A stretch of 64,000 bases of DNA. It comes from UBA4416 sp040389965. Lineage in GTDB: Bacteria; Bacteroidota; Bacteroidia; B-17B0; Aurantibacillaceae. The position numbers and the translations under genes are program-made. The notes below the pieces were generated by a model. It had not been told where the DNA came from, ran no database searches, and worked only from the letters and a program-made list of their open reading frames with translations. The stretch covers positions 9,157 through 73,156 of the forward strand of contig JAZJZF010000026.1 in the NCBI GenBank assembly GCA_040389965.1. The letters are read 5' to 3'. Of this stretch, positions 36,806 through 44,725 are shown piece by piece. How positions within the stretch are numbered: the stretch's first letter is position 1; each line of letters opens with the position of its first letter.

Positions 36806-37862
36806 CCTCCAGATAGCGGTGTTTATTAGCTTCTACCGAATACTTTTCAACTACAGTTTGCCTGCCTGCCTGCCCCAGTTGCAGCCTTAATTCCGGATTT
36901 TCGATCAATACTGATAAATGCTCTACCCATTCTGCGGTATCGGATGCTAAAAAGCCATTTTTGCCCTGTGTAATAATTTCGGGATTAACGCCCACATTGC
37001 TCATTACCGTTGCAACTCCGCAAGCCATATAAGATAAACCTTTTAATCCGCATTTTCCTTTTACCCATTCATCATCAGGCAGAGGCATAATCCCGATATC
37101 AAAACAATTTAAATCATCTACTTCGGTATTGGTCGTCCAGTTTTTGCTAATGATATCCAATTCGGGGTATGCATAAGAACCCTGACCTATGACATGAATT
37201 TCTAACTGATCGGGATATTTTTGCTGTAACTGCTTTAAAGCAGGAATCGCCATTTCGAAATGTTTAATGGTACTGATACTTCCGCTCCAGCCGATCACTA
37301 CTTTAACGCTGTTGCGAAGTTCAGGTTTAGGGCAATGAAAATCCGTATCAATAGTTGTTGGTATAATTACCACATGGGGGTTAAACTGCCTGGCATAATT
37401 TGCCAGAAAGCTGTTGCCTGCAATAATCGTCTGGGCATGTTGTATATTGATTTTCGTTTTGTCGGGATTTTTCAGAAATTCGAATTTCTTGTTTTCGGGC
37501 GATGTATCTAATAGCCAAATGCTGTCATCAAAATCGAAAATAACGTTATGGTGTTCGTGTAATTTTTTTTCGAAAAAGGAAGAACCGATCAATAATGCTT
37601 CGCGCTGAATAAATATCACGTCAAACTGTTTCGCTCTGCGCAGATCTTTCCATCTTATTAAAAAGGAACGTAAAATAATAACTACTTTTTTAAAGTAATT
37701 ACCGGGCCCATAAAAAACAGCATCATCTTTTTCTGAAATTATTTCAGATAGTACCCAATCAAAGCCCTGCGTTTTTAAGTAATTGAGGTATTGCTCAAAC
37801 CTGTAACGCTGACTGGGAGAACGGTTTAAACGATGATCGGCTATGAAGAGAATGGAGGGCAA
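36780..37862 (-). CDS. GT4-type glycosyltransferase
   Basis: A 360-residue GT-B fold enzyme. The N-terminal half has SILFIADHRLNRSPSQRYRFEQYL. The C-terminal half has VVIGWSGSISTIKHFEMAIPALKQL, EIHVIGQGSY and the nucleotide-sugar site region FDIGIMPLPDDEWVKGKCGLKGLSYMACGVATV, as in family 4 retaining transferases. No TM segment; probably an envelope polysaccharide or glycoprotein pathway. The first residue is a TTG at 37862, since no ATG precedes the conserved first strand. The gene lies 5 bp after the chitinase-like gene and is likely coupled to it. Confidence 0.88.
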   Translation of the reverse strand: MPSILFIADHRLNRSPSQRYRFEQYLNYLKTQGFDWVLSEIISEKDDAVFYGPGNYFKKVVIILRSFLIRWKDLRRAKQFDVIFIQREALLIGSSFFEKKLHEHHNVIFDFDDSIWLLDTSPENKKFEFLKNPDKTKINIQHAQTIIAGNSFLANYARQFNPHVVIIPTTIDTDFHCPKPELRNSVKVVIGWSGSISTIKHFEMAIPALKQLQQKYPDQLEIHVIGQGSYAYPELDIISKNWTTNTEVDDLNCFDIGIMPLPDDEWVKGKCGLKGLSYMACGVATVMSNVGVNPEIITQGKNGFLASDTAEWVEHLSVLIENPELRLQLGQAGRQTVVEKYSVEANKHRYLEVLNSLIKS

Positions 37863-37867
37863 ATTAG

Positions 37868-40653
37868 CTATTCCACAATTAGTTTTTTAGTAATGCTTTT
37901 ATTTAGGGTCTGCAAGTTAATAAAATAAACGCCTTTACTCAAACCAAGCTGTTCTGTATTTATTTCCAGTGTATTAAGGCCAATACTTACAGCAAGAGCT
38001 TTATTTTCAATCAGTTTTCCCTGCGAATCCAATAACGTATACAGTATGCTTTCATTTTCGGTGCTTACAATACTTACGGTTACCTTGTTGTTTGTAGGGT
38101 TTGGATAAATACTTAAACTGTTGAATATATTTTTTTCATCAATGCCGGTTGTATTCAGATAAATAATACCATCACTTACAACACTATCGCTTACCAAACC
38201 TGCGCCATTCATGGCTTTTACCATCGTATAATATTTTTGGTTGCTCTGTAGAGTGAGTGTTTCGGTAGCCGATAAACTCAAGCCGTTTGCAGTCCAGCCT
38301 ACCACATTTTGTGATCCTGCACTGGTGCCAATAGCATAATAGTAAGTCGTTACGCCCGAATTGGTATCCTTTGCTACTGTATAATTCAGATCGAGTTGGG
38401 TTCCAATAAAAGTGGTGTCCCTGTCAGCACCTGTACCATCTTTTACCGTTGTCGTGTTTATAGTAGGCTTTGTCCAGTCTATATCTAAAAGCTGTGAGTT
38501 TATCGTAGAAATATTATCTGTATTATCTTTTGTGATGCTGCTTAATTTCCCGGCTTCTGTTGAGGGTGATGTGTTTTCATTTCGGAGATCGTTTGTGTTG
38601 GCGGTTCCTACAAGTACCAGGCTACTACCGGCTCTCGAACGGAATACTTTAAAATCATCAACTGTAAATTTCGAATTGCCGCTTCTGAAAGACACTGCAT
38701 TCCCGCTTGCAAATGGACTCGAATCAATCCAGGAAGTAACAAAGGCATTATTGATCCATAATTTTAATTCGCCACTTATTCTGTCGAAAGAAATTTTATA
38801 ATCATAAGCTACATTAGGAGTAATGGTAAGCGTTATTGTTTTCACAACACTCAATACATTGGCCGAATTTTTATATAATTCAATAGTACCATTATCCGGA
38901 CGCATCCATATTAAATAATTATTTCCACGGTTGCTTTGTGTTGGAGCATCACAAAAAATATGAATACCGGCTCTTCGTGTTGTTCCCGATCCACTGATGG
39001 TTCCCTTAAAGCAATACAGATATCGGTTTGAGAGGCTTTGCGTTACTGCTGCGTATAAATTTGTATTTGTATTTGATTCGTCGCTTTGTACTAATGCACC
39101 GCTTGTAAGGCTCCATGTTCCCGAAGCAGCCGGGCTGATCCAATCGCTGTGAAGAGTAGTAGTATTAAAATCATCATTGAAAAATCCCCGGCTTCCATTA
39201 GCGCGCCATTCTACGCCATTGTAGTAGCTTGGTTGATAAAAACTTTTTTCAATGCCGGTTCCTCCTGTATTATCGGCATCAGTATAAGTAGCTGTAAAGT
39301 CTTGTGTGATCCAGCCTCCGGGCGTTGTTATTTGTGTAGTAGGGCTTNNNNNNNNNNTTGTATTGTCCTGTATGCAATTCCAGATGGCTCTAAAACCTGT
39401 TTTATTGGTGGCGCCATCTGATTTAAATTTTACGGTAATGCTTGGTCCGGTAGAATTTATAATTCCCGGAATTACAGTTCCGCTGTAAGCACCTAATAAA
39501 GGCGAAGCGGTGCTTGGCCCGTCAAATAAATAGAGCGAATCAAAGCCTGCTTCCAGATCCATCTGGCTAAACGTTAAACGCACTTTGCTTGTTCCTGTGG
39601 GCGCAATCGTATACACATAAGACTCGTTATCGTAATAATTTCTTCCCGGGCCACCCATGTCATAAATACTATCGGTGCAGGCAACTACGGCGCAGCTCGA
39701 AAATTTATCTTTAATTGCCTGCCAGTAATCCTGGTAACCATCATCATAGCCCAAGGCCCAGATCCCAATACCACCAAGCCCCCGCTGGTTTACCATGTCA
39801 AATTTTCGTTTCATGCTATAGCTATCGTCTATCCAGCACTGGCGGTTGGCGCCACTGCTAGCATAGCTATAGTAAGGATTAAAGCTATTATTCTCCCAGT
39901 GTTTATTGGCAGCAGAGTAGGTGGCAGGATTACTTTTTACATAAGTAAAGGTGCGCGAAGAAGTAAAATTTCCGGTGGTAGTAGAGGGGGCTGTACTGCC
40001 CGCTGTTTCCCATTCGCGACCATACCATGGTAAACCAAGCAATAGTTTATTTGGCGATGCTCCTTGTTTTAAATAATAGGTAATGGATTTTGAAAGCGTA
40101 TAGTTATAACCTGTCTGGAAATTATATAAAGGTGCTTCAGGCCCTGCGGTTCCCGATCCTGAATAATAATAATCGTAACCCATAATAATAAAATTATCTA
40201 CCACTGCATTTAAAGCAGGCATATCAAAACTTGTACTCCAGTCTACTGCATACAAAGCCATTGACACTTTATAATTGGCATTAGCGGCATGTACCTGATT
40301 GCAAAGATTTGTCATAAAGGTTTTAAAAGGAACTTTATCGCTACTGCCCATGCCTTCAAAATCAATATTTAAACCATTGCCACCACGGCTATTAAGCAAA
40401 TTAATGGCATTGGTAATAAAGGTTTGCTGTGCCGTGGAACTTGCCCAAAACGTAGAATGGCTTGCAAACATGGTAGCGCAAAAATGAATATTAACGCTGT
40501 TTGTTTTTGCTGCTGTAACAGCTGCGCTGGTAGCCCAGGCAAAAGAAGTATTGGTATTAGTACCTGTGGTAGGACTTACAGAATAATCGAAGTAGCAAAA
40601 ATCGCTTAACATACTCCAATCGTAATTGGTATATACAGAGCCCACCCAGTAAG
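37868..40653 (-). CDS. Secreted GH18 chitinase-like protein, main part (interrupted)
   Basis: The body of a multidomain T9SS type A protein. After the gap at 40654-40663 it begins YWVGSVYTNYDWSMLSDFCYF and contains a GH18 barrel with the catalytic GLNIDFEG (acid/base Glu), MGYDYYYSG and GLPWYGREW. A CUB-like domain follows (up to IWNCIQD), then the second N gap (39348-39357), a region with GIEKSFYQ and GVEWRAN, a laminin-G/concanavalin-like domain (FNDDFNTTTLHSDW ... FTVDDFKVFRS), an Ig-like segment, and the type A sorting domain (SLSIYPNPTNNKVTV ... KKLIVE). It is likely a secreted hydrolase of chitin, peptidoglycan or a related glycan. The N-terminus is at 40777-40998. Confidence 0.82.
39348..39357. 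other. Assembly gap (10 N) inside the GH18 gene
   Basis: Ten unknown bases. The reading frame happens to continue across them between the CUB-like domain (ending CIQDNT) and SPTTQITTP, but the true gap length is unknown. Confidence 0.98.
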
Positions 40654-40663
40654 NNNNNNNNNN
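40654..40663. other. Assembly gap (10 N) at the start of the GH18 domain
   Basis: Ten unknown bases directly before YWVGSV of the GH18 domain. The adjacent 40664-40779 does not fit the gene. Confidence 0.98.
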
Positions 40664-40779
40664 GAAACACAAGCCCGTAGAACATGTTCATACCTGAGTT
40701 CTTTTGGCGCTCATACTGAATGGCTTTGTCGATAGCTTGGTTAAAGTTTGCTTGATCTTGGCAAACTGACATATTTTTA
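40664..40779 (-). other. Foreign-looking segment interrupting the GH18 gene
   Basis: About 116 bp between the N gap and the N-terminal GH18 fragment. On the minus strand it holds an ATG ORF (MSVCQDQANFNQAIDKAIQY...) running into the gap. It puts a stop just after CTLNKKV, where a GH18 protein should read on to the PYWVG motif. A mis-joined contig end is the simplest explanation; a real insertion cannot be excluded. Confidence 0.6.
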
Positions 40780-40998
40780 TACTTTTTTATTTAAGGTGCA
40801 GCTGGCAGTAGATGCAGACCTTAACGCGGTAGAATTAGGGTTTACAGAAATCCCCTGTTCAATGCTGTTCAGGCTGTCCCATTGGGTTTCCCTTGTAAAA
40901 TGGTAATTTTTATAATGATTGCTCTGTTCCTGAATAGTAGACTGCTGTGAGAAAGAGATAACCGGTAATAAGATAAAGAAAAGTAGCGTTTTTTTCAT
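40777..40998 (-). CDS. N-terminal fragment of the GH18 chitinase-like protein
   Basis: A 73-residue fragment: signal peptide (cleavage near SFSQ, residue 18) and a polar propeptide-like region (NHYKNYHFTRETQWDSLNSIEQ) ending CTLNKKV, then a stop. In related GH18 proteins of this phylum, as I recall them, this ending is followed directly by a FGWHPYWVG-type strand, and the continuation PYWVG is indeed found beyond the gap. It is therefore read as the true start of the gene at 37868-40653 and not as a separate protein. Confidence 0.7.
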   Translation of the reverse strand: MKKTLLFFILLPVISFSQQSTIQEQSNHYKNYHFTRETQWDSLNSIEQGISVNPNSTALRSASTASCTLNKKV

Positions 40999-41026
40999 TA
41001 TTGGTGTATTAGACCAGTAAATATAA

Positions 41027-41060
41027 CAAAAAAGCCATCACGATATATCGTGACAGCTTT
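41027..41060 (-). terminator. Terminator of rpmH
   Basis: A perfect 16-bp palindrome TCACGATATATCGTGA (41038-41053) extended by AAAGC/GCTTT arms, with a T run on the minus-strand 3' side; 34 bp after the rpmH stop. Confidence 0.85.
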
Positions 41061-41093
41061 GTTAAAAAGTTGCTAAAATGCTTTAGTAAGCTA

Positions 41094-41249
41094 TTATTTA
41101 TGCGTTTTTTCGCTTGAAACGGTCAATTTTTTACGACCTCTCGCTCTACGTGAAGCTATAACTCTACGACCGTTTGGTGATGACATACGCTCGCGGAATC
41201 CGTGTTTGTTTCTTCTTTTACGTTGCGATGGTTGGAAGGTCCGTTTCAT
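41094..41249 (-). CDS. rpmH: 50S ribosomal protein L34
   Basis: A 51-residue, very basic protein: MKRTFQPSQRKRRNKHGF, then RERMSSPNGRRVIASRRARG and RKKLTVSSEKTHK. This is the complete L34 signature (MKRTFQPS...HGFR.RM.T..GR.V...RR..GR..L). It is a component of the large ribosomal subunit. It has a textbook promoter 44 nt upstream and its own terminator. rnpA, which often follows rpmH, is not next to it here. Confidence 0.97.
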   Translation of the reverse strand: MKRTFQPSQRKRRNKHGFRERMSSPNGRRVIASRRARGRKKLTVSSEKTHK

Positions 41250-41292
41250 GATATTAAGTATTTAATGTTAATCAATTTTAAATTTTGGACTG

Positions 41293-41323
41293 CAAAGATA
41301 AAGGATTTTTATAAAGTCGCAAA
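41293..41323 (-). promoter_or_regulatory. rpmH promoter
   Basis: Minus strand TTTG (41323-41320), 19-bp spacer, TATCTTTG (41300-41293): exact Bacteroidota consensus, fitting a highly expressed ribosomal protein gene. Confidence 0.85.
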
Positions 41324-41384
41324 TTTTTTTGCAATTTTAAGTATAAATATAACTGTTTTTTAGGTTCTACCTGTGTTAAAACAG

Positions 41385-41392
41385 TACATTTG
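41385..41392 (+). promoter_or_regulatory. -7 element of the ABC exporter gene
   Basis: TACATTTG, full consensus, 19 nt before the ATG at 41412; the -33 region is only T-rich. Confidence 0.55.
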
Positions 41393-41411
41393 CACACTAA
41401 TTCTCAGTAAA

Positions 41412-43253
41412 ATGGCAAAAGGCGTAAAGCACAAAGCAAAGGACGATATCCCAAAAGCAAAGTTCTCCAAAGAAAATTTCAAAAAATCGTTTCGTTTACT
41501 CAAATACCTGGGCAAAAGTAAGTGGATATTTTTTGTAGGGATGTGTTTTATCTTAGCTACGGCCGTTGTCGGGCTCTATTTCCCGATTATGGCAGGTAAA
41601 ATGTTTGGATACCTGGGGCAGACAAGCATGGCTACAAACTTATTCAAAGATTCGGTAAAAGGAACCGGTTTGGAGCTTTTTATCTTACTTATTATACAGG
41701 GTATTGTATCATTTGGAAGGGTTTTTACGTTTTCTTTAGTGACTGAAAATATCCTGAAAGGGCTTAGAAAAGACACCTTTAGTAAATTGGTGCAATTGCC
41801 TATGAGTTTTTTCTCAAAGAATCAGGTAGCGGATTTAAGCAGCCGTATTGCTACAGATATTAATGTGATCTCCGAAGCGTTTACAACTAATATCGCTGAG
41901 GTTATCCGTCAAAGCATTGTGGGCATTGGTGGCCTGGTACTCTTGGTAAATTATACCGGATGGGATGTAGCCAAATGGTTTTTAGCTATTATTCCCCCCA
42001 TAACCGTTATTGCCATTCTTTATGGCAGAAGAATTCGGAAATACTCAAAAGTGTTTCAGGATAAAATTGCCGAATCCAGCATTATTGTATCCGAAGCATT
42101 AACCGGTATTACAAGCGTAAAAGCTTTTACCAATGAGCATTTGGAAATTAATAAGTACGATGTTGTAACCTCTGAAATCAGGAAATATGGGATTAAATAC
42201 GGTGTCATGAGAGGCGCCTTTTTTGCGTTTATCATCATGTGTGTATTTGGATCCATCTTTTTTATTCTTTACCAGATGTTGCTGTTGCTTAATCAGGTTG
42301 GACCGGACGGTAAACAATTACTCACATCTCAGAATTTCGGAATCTTTATGATGCTGTCTTTATTTGTGGCGGCCTCATTAGGTGGTCTGCCGGAACAATT
42401 GGCTTCCATACAACGTGCGCTGGGAGCAACCGACAGGGTATTTGAAATCATTGATGAAACGCATGAGAAAATTAATTTAGCATACATACAACCTACCAAT
42501 TTAACCCGCATAAAAGGGGATCTTGAATTTAAAAATATTGAATTTACGTATCCAACCCGCCCCGATTTTAAAGTGTTACATAACATTTCCTTTCATGCTA
42601 AACCCGGAGAAACAGTAGCACTTGTTGGTAGCAGCGGAAGCGGAAAATCAACACTCGCATCCTTAACCTTGCGTTTTTATGAGCCGGATGCCGGAGAATA
42701 TTTAATTGACGGAAAAAAATCATCGGATTATGAATTGACCGAATTGCGTAATCAGATGGCCATTGTGCCGCAGGATGTGTTATTGTTTGGTGGAACCATT
42801 CGTGAAAATATTTTGTACGGAAAGCCTAATGCTACTGAAGCAGAAGTGATTGACGCAGCAAAACAAGCCAACGCCTATGATTTTATTATGAGTTTCCCTG
42901 ATAAATTTGAAACCAGAGTAGGAGACAGGGGAATTCAGTTATCCGGTGGTCAGCGCCAGCGTGTAGCTATTGCAAGAGCTGTTTTGAAAAACCCTTCTAT
43001 TTTAATTTTAGATGAAGCTACCAGTAGTTTGGATAGTGAAAGCGAACGTTTGGTACAGGATGCCTTAGATAAGTTAATGGTGGGCAGAACGTCTATCGTT
43101 ATTGCACACAGGTTATCTACTATTCGTAATGCCGATAAAATAGTCGTATTACAAAAAGGAGAAGTCATTGAAACAGGTACGCATAAAGAGTTGATTACCC
43201 AGGATCAGGGCTTGTACTACAAACTGAGCAAAATCCAGTACGAGTTGCAGTAA
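41412..43253 (+). CDS. ABC-type exporter (MsbA-like half transporter)
   Basis: A 613-residue half transporter that would work as a homodimer in the inner membrane. Six TM helices lie in about residues 35-340. The nucleotide-binding domain (about 375-613) has Walker A GSSGSGKST (406-414), the Q-loop MAIVPQDVLLFGG, signature LSGGQRQRVAIARA, Walker B ILILDEATSSLD and H-loop IAHRLST. The substrate may be lipid, lipopolysaccharide core or drugs and cannot be decided. The ATG at 41412 follows the promoter, while the upstream in-frame start at 41373 would precede it. It converges on ybeY. Confidence 0.93.
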   Translation: MAKGVKHKAKDDIPKAKFSKENFKKSFRLLKYLGKSKWIFFVGMCFILATAVVGLYFPIMAGKMFGYLGQTSMATNLFKDSVKGTGLELFILLIIQGIVSFGRVFTFSLVTENILKGLRKDTFSKLVQLPMSFFSKNQVADLSSRIATDINVISEAFTTNIAEVIRQSIVGIGGLVLLVNYTGWDVAKWFLAIIPPITVIAILYGRRIRKYSKVFQDKIAESSIIVSEALTGITSVKAFTNEHLEINKYDVVTSEIRKYGIKYGVMRGAFFAFIIMCVFGSIFFILYQMLLLLNQVGPDGKQLLTSQNFGIFMMLSLFVAASLGGLPEQLASIQRALGATDRVFEIIDETHEKINLAYIQPTNLTRIKGDLEFKNIEFTYPTRPDFKVLHNISFHAKPGETVALVGSSGSGKSTLASLTLRFYEPDAGEYLIDGKKSSDYELTELRNQMAIVPQDVLLFGGTIRENILYGKPNATEAEVIDAAKQANAYDFIMSFPDKFETRVGDRGIQLSGGQRQRVAIARAVLKNPSILILDEATSSLDSESERLVQDALDKLMVGRTSIVIAHRLSTIRNADKIVVLQKGEVIETGTHKELITQDQGLYYKLSKIQYELQ

Positions 43254-43256
43254 TTT

Positions 43257-43670
43257 TTAATTAAACAATTTCAACGACGCATTCTCTTTCTTGCGCATCA
43301 GCTCCGCATCTGCTTTTGTTTTGTCTTTGTAGCCACAAAGGTGTAAAATACCGTGGATCATCACGCGGTGCAGCTCTTCTTCAAAGTTTACCTTAAATTT
43401 TTTAGCGTTCTCTTCAACCCTGTCAACGCTGATAAAAATATCACTATTGATCTTTTTTTCTTCGGTATAATCAAACGTAATAATATCGGTATAGGTATTG
43501 TGATTCAGATGCTTCATGTTTATTTCAAGTAACTCTTCATCACTGCAGAAAATATAATTGACATCGCCTAAAAGGTGTTTTTCTTTTTCAGTAATAGTTT
43601 TAATCCAGTTTTTGAGTTTTGTTTTTTCTTTAAGTTTAAAAGAAATACTTTGATTCTGAAATGTGATCAT
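43257..43670 (-). CDS. ybeY: Endoribonuclease YbeY (rRNA maturation factor)
   Basis: A 137-residue UPF0054 metalloprotein that acts in 16S rRNA 3'-end maturation and ribosome quality control. The core motif is HGILHLCGYKDK, giving two of the zinc-binding histidines; the third histidine of the common H-G-x-L-H-L-x-G-Y-D-H form is replaced by K-D-K. TDIITFDYTE and the C-terminal ELMRKKEN also fit. The ATG directly follows the stop of the lipoprotein gene. It is the last gene of a four-gene operon. Confidence 0.92.
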   Translation of the reverse strand: MITFQNQSISFKLKEKTKLKNWIKTITEKEKHLLGDVNYIFCSDEELLEINMKHLNHNTYTDIITFDYTEEKKINSDIFISVDRVEENAKKFKVNFEEELHRVMIHGILHLCGYKDKTKADAELMRKKENASLKLFN

Positions 43671-44315
43671 TTATTTAACGATTAATGTAAGCGTATCAGG
43701 TTTTGCGCCACAGGTAGTGGCTTGTATAATTGCCTTGTTAGCGTAATAATTAGTGCCGTTTATTTTATACCAGGCTGTTACTTCAGCGGTAGTATTGGTT
43801 TTTTCTATCTGCTTTATATCTTTATTGTACACCAATGTGTTAATCACTGTAAGGGTTTTAATACCGATGATGGTATCATGAAAAGGACCACACATTTTAT
43901 AGTAGTGAGTGGGGGCGTTCACATCCACTATCAGTAAAGTGTCAGCCGCTGTATAAGCATTGTTGATCTTTACTTTGTAATAGACGTTAACATCCGAATA
44001 CAGGGGAATCATTCCATAATCGGCCGATTCAACAGGCATATCCTGATCGAGATTGGACTCGTTGACATTTAATAAATGGAAGGTTGTTTTTTGAGACGTT
44101 TTAAATAACACTTCGAAATCGCCGTTAGCATCGCTGGTGGCTGTTTCGCTAAAGCCATCATTTGTATTGTTTTGTATGGCCTGTACTTTTATATTAGCTA
44201 AAGGAGTATTAGTGCAACTGTTTACAAGCTTGCCTTTAATGCTGTATTCAACATCTTTTGGCTTACACGAAAAAAAAAGAAGGGAAACTAAGAAAGGTAA
44301 AAAAAGAAATTTCAT
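43671..44315 (-). CDS. Lipoprotein with carboxypeptidase-regulatory-like domain
   Basis: A 214-residue lipoprotein: a signal peptide with a lipobox-like LLFFSC (lipidated C17), then a beta-sandwich (about 24-100: IKGKLVNSCTNTPLANIKVQAI ... TSDANGDFEVLF) like CarboxypepD_reg/Ig domains, and a second unrecognised part with cysteines at KMCGPF and TTCGAKP. Probably anchored in the outer membrane. Function unknown. Its ATG overlaps the stop of the upstream ATPase gene by one base and its stop touches the ybeY start, so all are co-translated. Confidence 0.78.
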   Translation of the reverse strand: MKFLFLPFLVSLLFFSCKPKDVEYSIKGKLVNSCTNTPLANIKVQAIQNNTNDGFSETATSDANGDFEVLFKTSQKTTFHLLNVNESNLDQDMPVESADYGMIPLYSDVNVYYKVKINNAYTAADTLLIVDVNAPTHYYKMCGPFHDTIIGIKTLTVINTLVYNKDIKQIEKTNTTAEVTAWYKINGTNYYANKAIIQATTCGAKPDTLTLIVK

Positions 44316-44725
44316 TAATTTAAATCAAAGGTCAGTAGAACTTCCTGCCCGTTATTATTAAATTCAACTTTATCTGCCAGGTTTTTCATTAAAAAAACAC
44401 CACGGCCATGTGGTTTATCAATATTTAAAGGATCTGTAGGATCAGGCAGGCTGTTGTAGTCAAAACCGTGACCTTCATCAGCAACCGAAAATTTAATATT
44501 ATGTTCTCCCGATTCAAAACCAATTTTAATATGTTTTTCGGGATTGCCCTGGTTACCATGGTATATGGCATTATTTACGGCTTCGGTTACTGCTATTAAA
44601 ATGTTTCCGTAATTATCTTCATTGACATTAAATACATCACAGACATCTTCCACTAACCGCTCTACCAGTCGCATATTATCAAACGACGAGGTAATATCTA
44701 ATTTTTCTCCTTTAGCGGGTATCAT
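44315..44725 (-). CDS. RsbW/SpoIIAB-like ATP-binding protein
   Basis: A 136-residue GHKL ATPase of the anti-sigma-factor type (HATPase_c_2): N-box ILIAVTEAVNNAIYHGN, G1 box VADEGHGFDY, and G2-like PHGRGVFLMKNLADKV. Such proteins phosphorylate an STAS antagonist and hold a sigma factor. SpoIIE phosphatases reverse this, and two of them lie at 16.4-20.8 kb. No sigma or STAS gene is adjacent, so the partner link is inferred. It overlaps the DUF4175 stop by 4 bp (ATGA). Confidence 0.88.
   Translation of the reverse strand: MIPAKGEKLDITSSFDNMRLVERLVEDVCDVFNVNEDNYGNILIAVTEAVNNAIYHGNQGNPEKHIKIGFESGEHNIKFSVADEGHGFDYNSLPDPTDPLNIDKPHGRGVFLMKNLADKVEFNNNGQEVLLTFDLN

Noticed and set aside
36644..36829. 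Plus-strand ORF of 61 codons overlapping the gcvT upstream region
   Set aside because: Opposite to the better-supported minus-strand 44-codon ORF with promoter; composition unconvincing.
40557..40772. A separate small protein starting MSVCQDQ
   Set aside because: It runs through the N gap and continues in the wrong frame of the GH18 gene; probably a mis-joined fragment.
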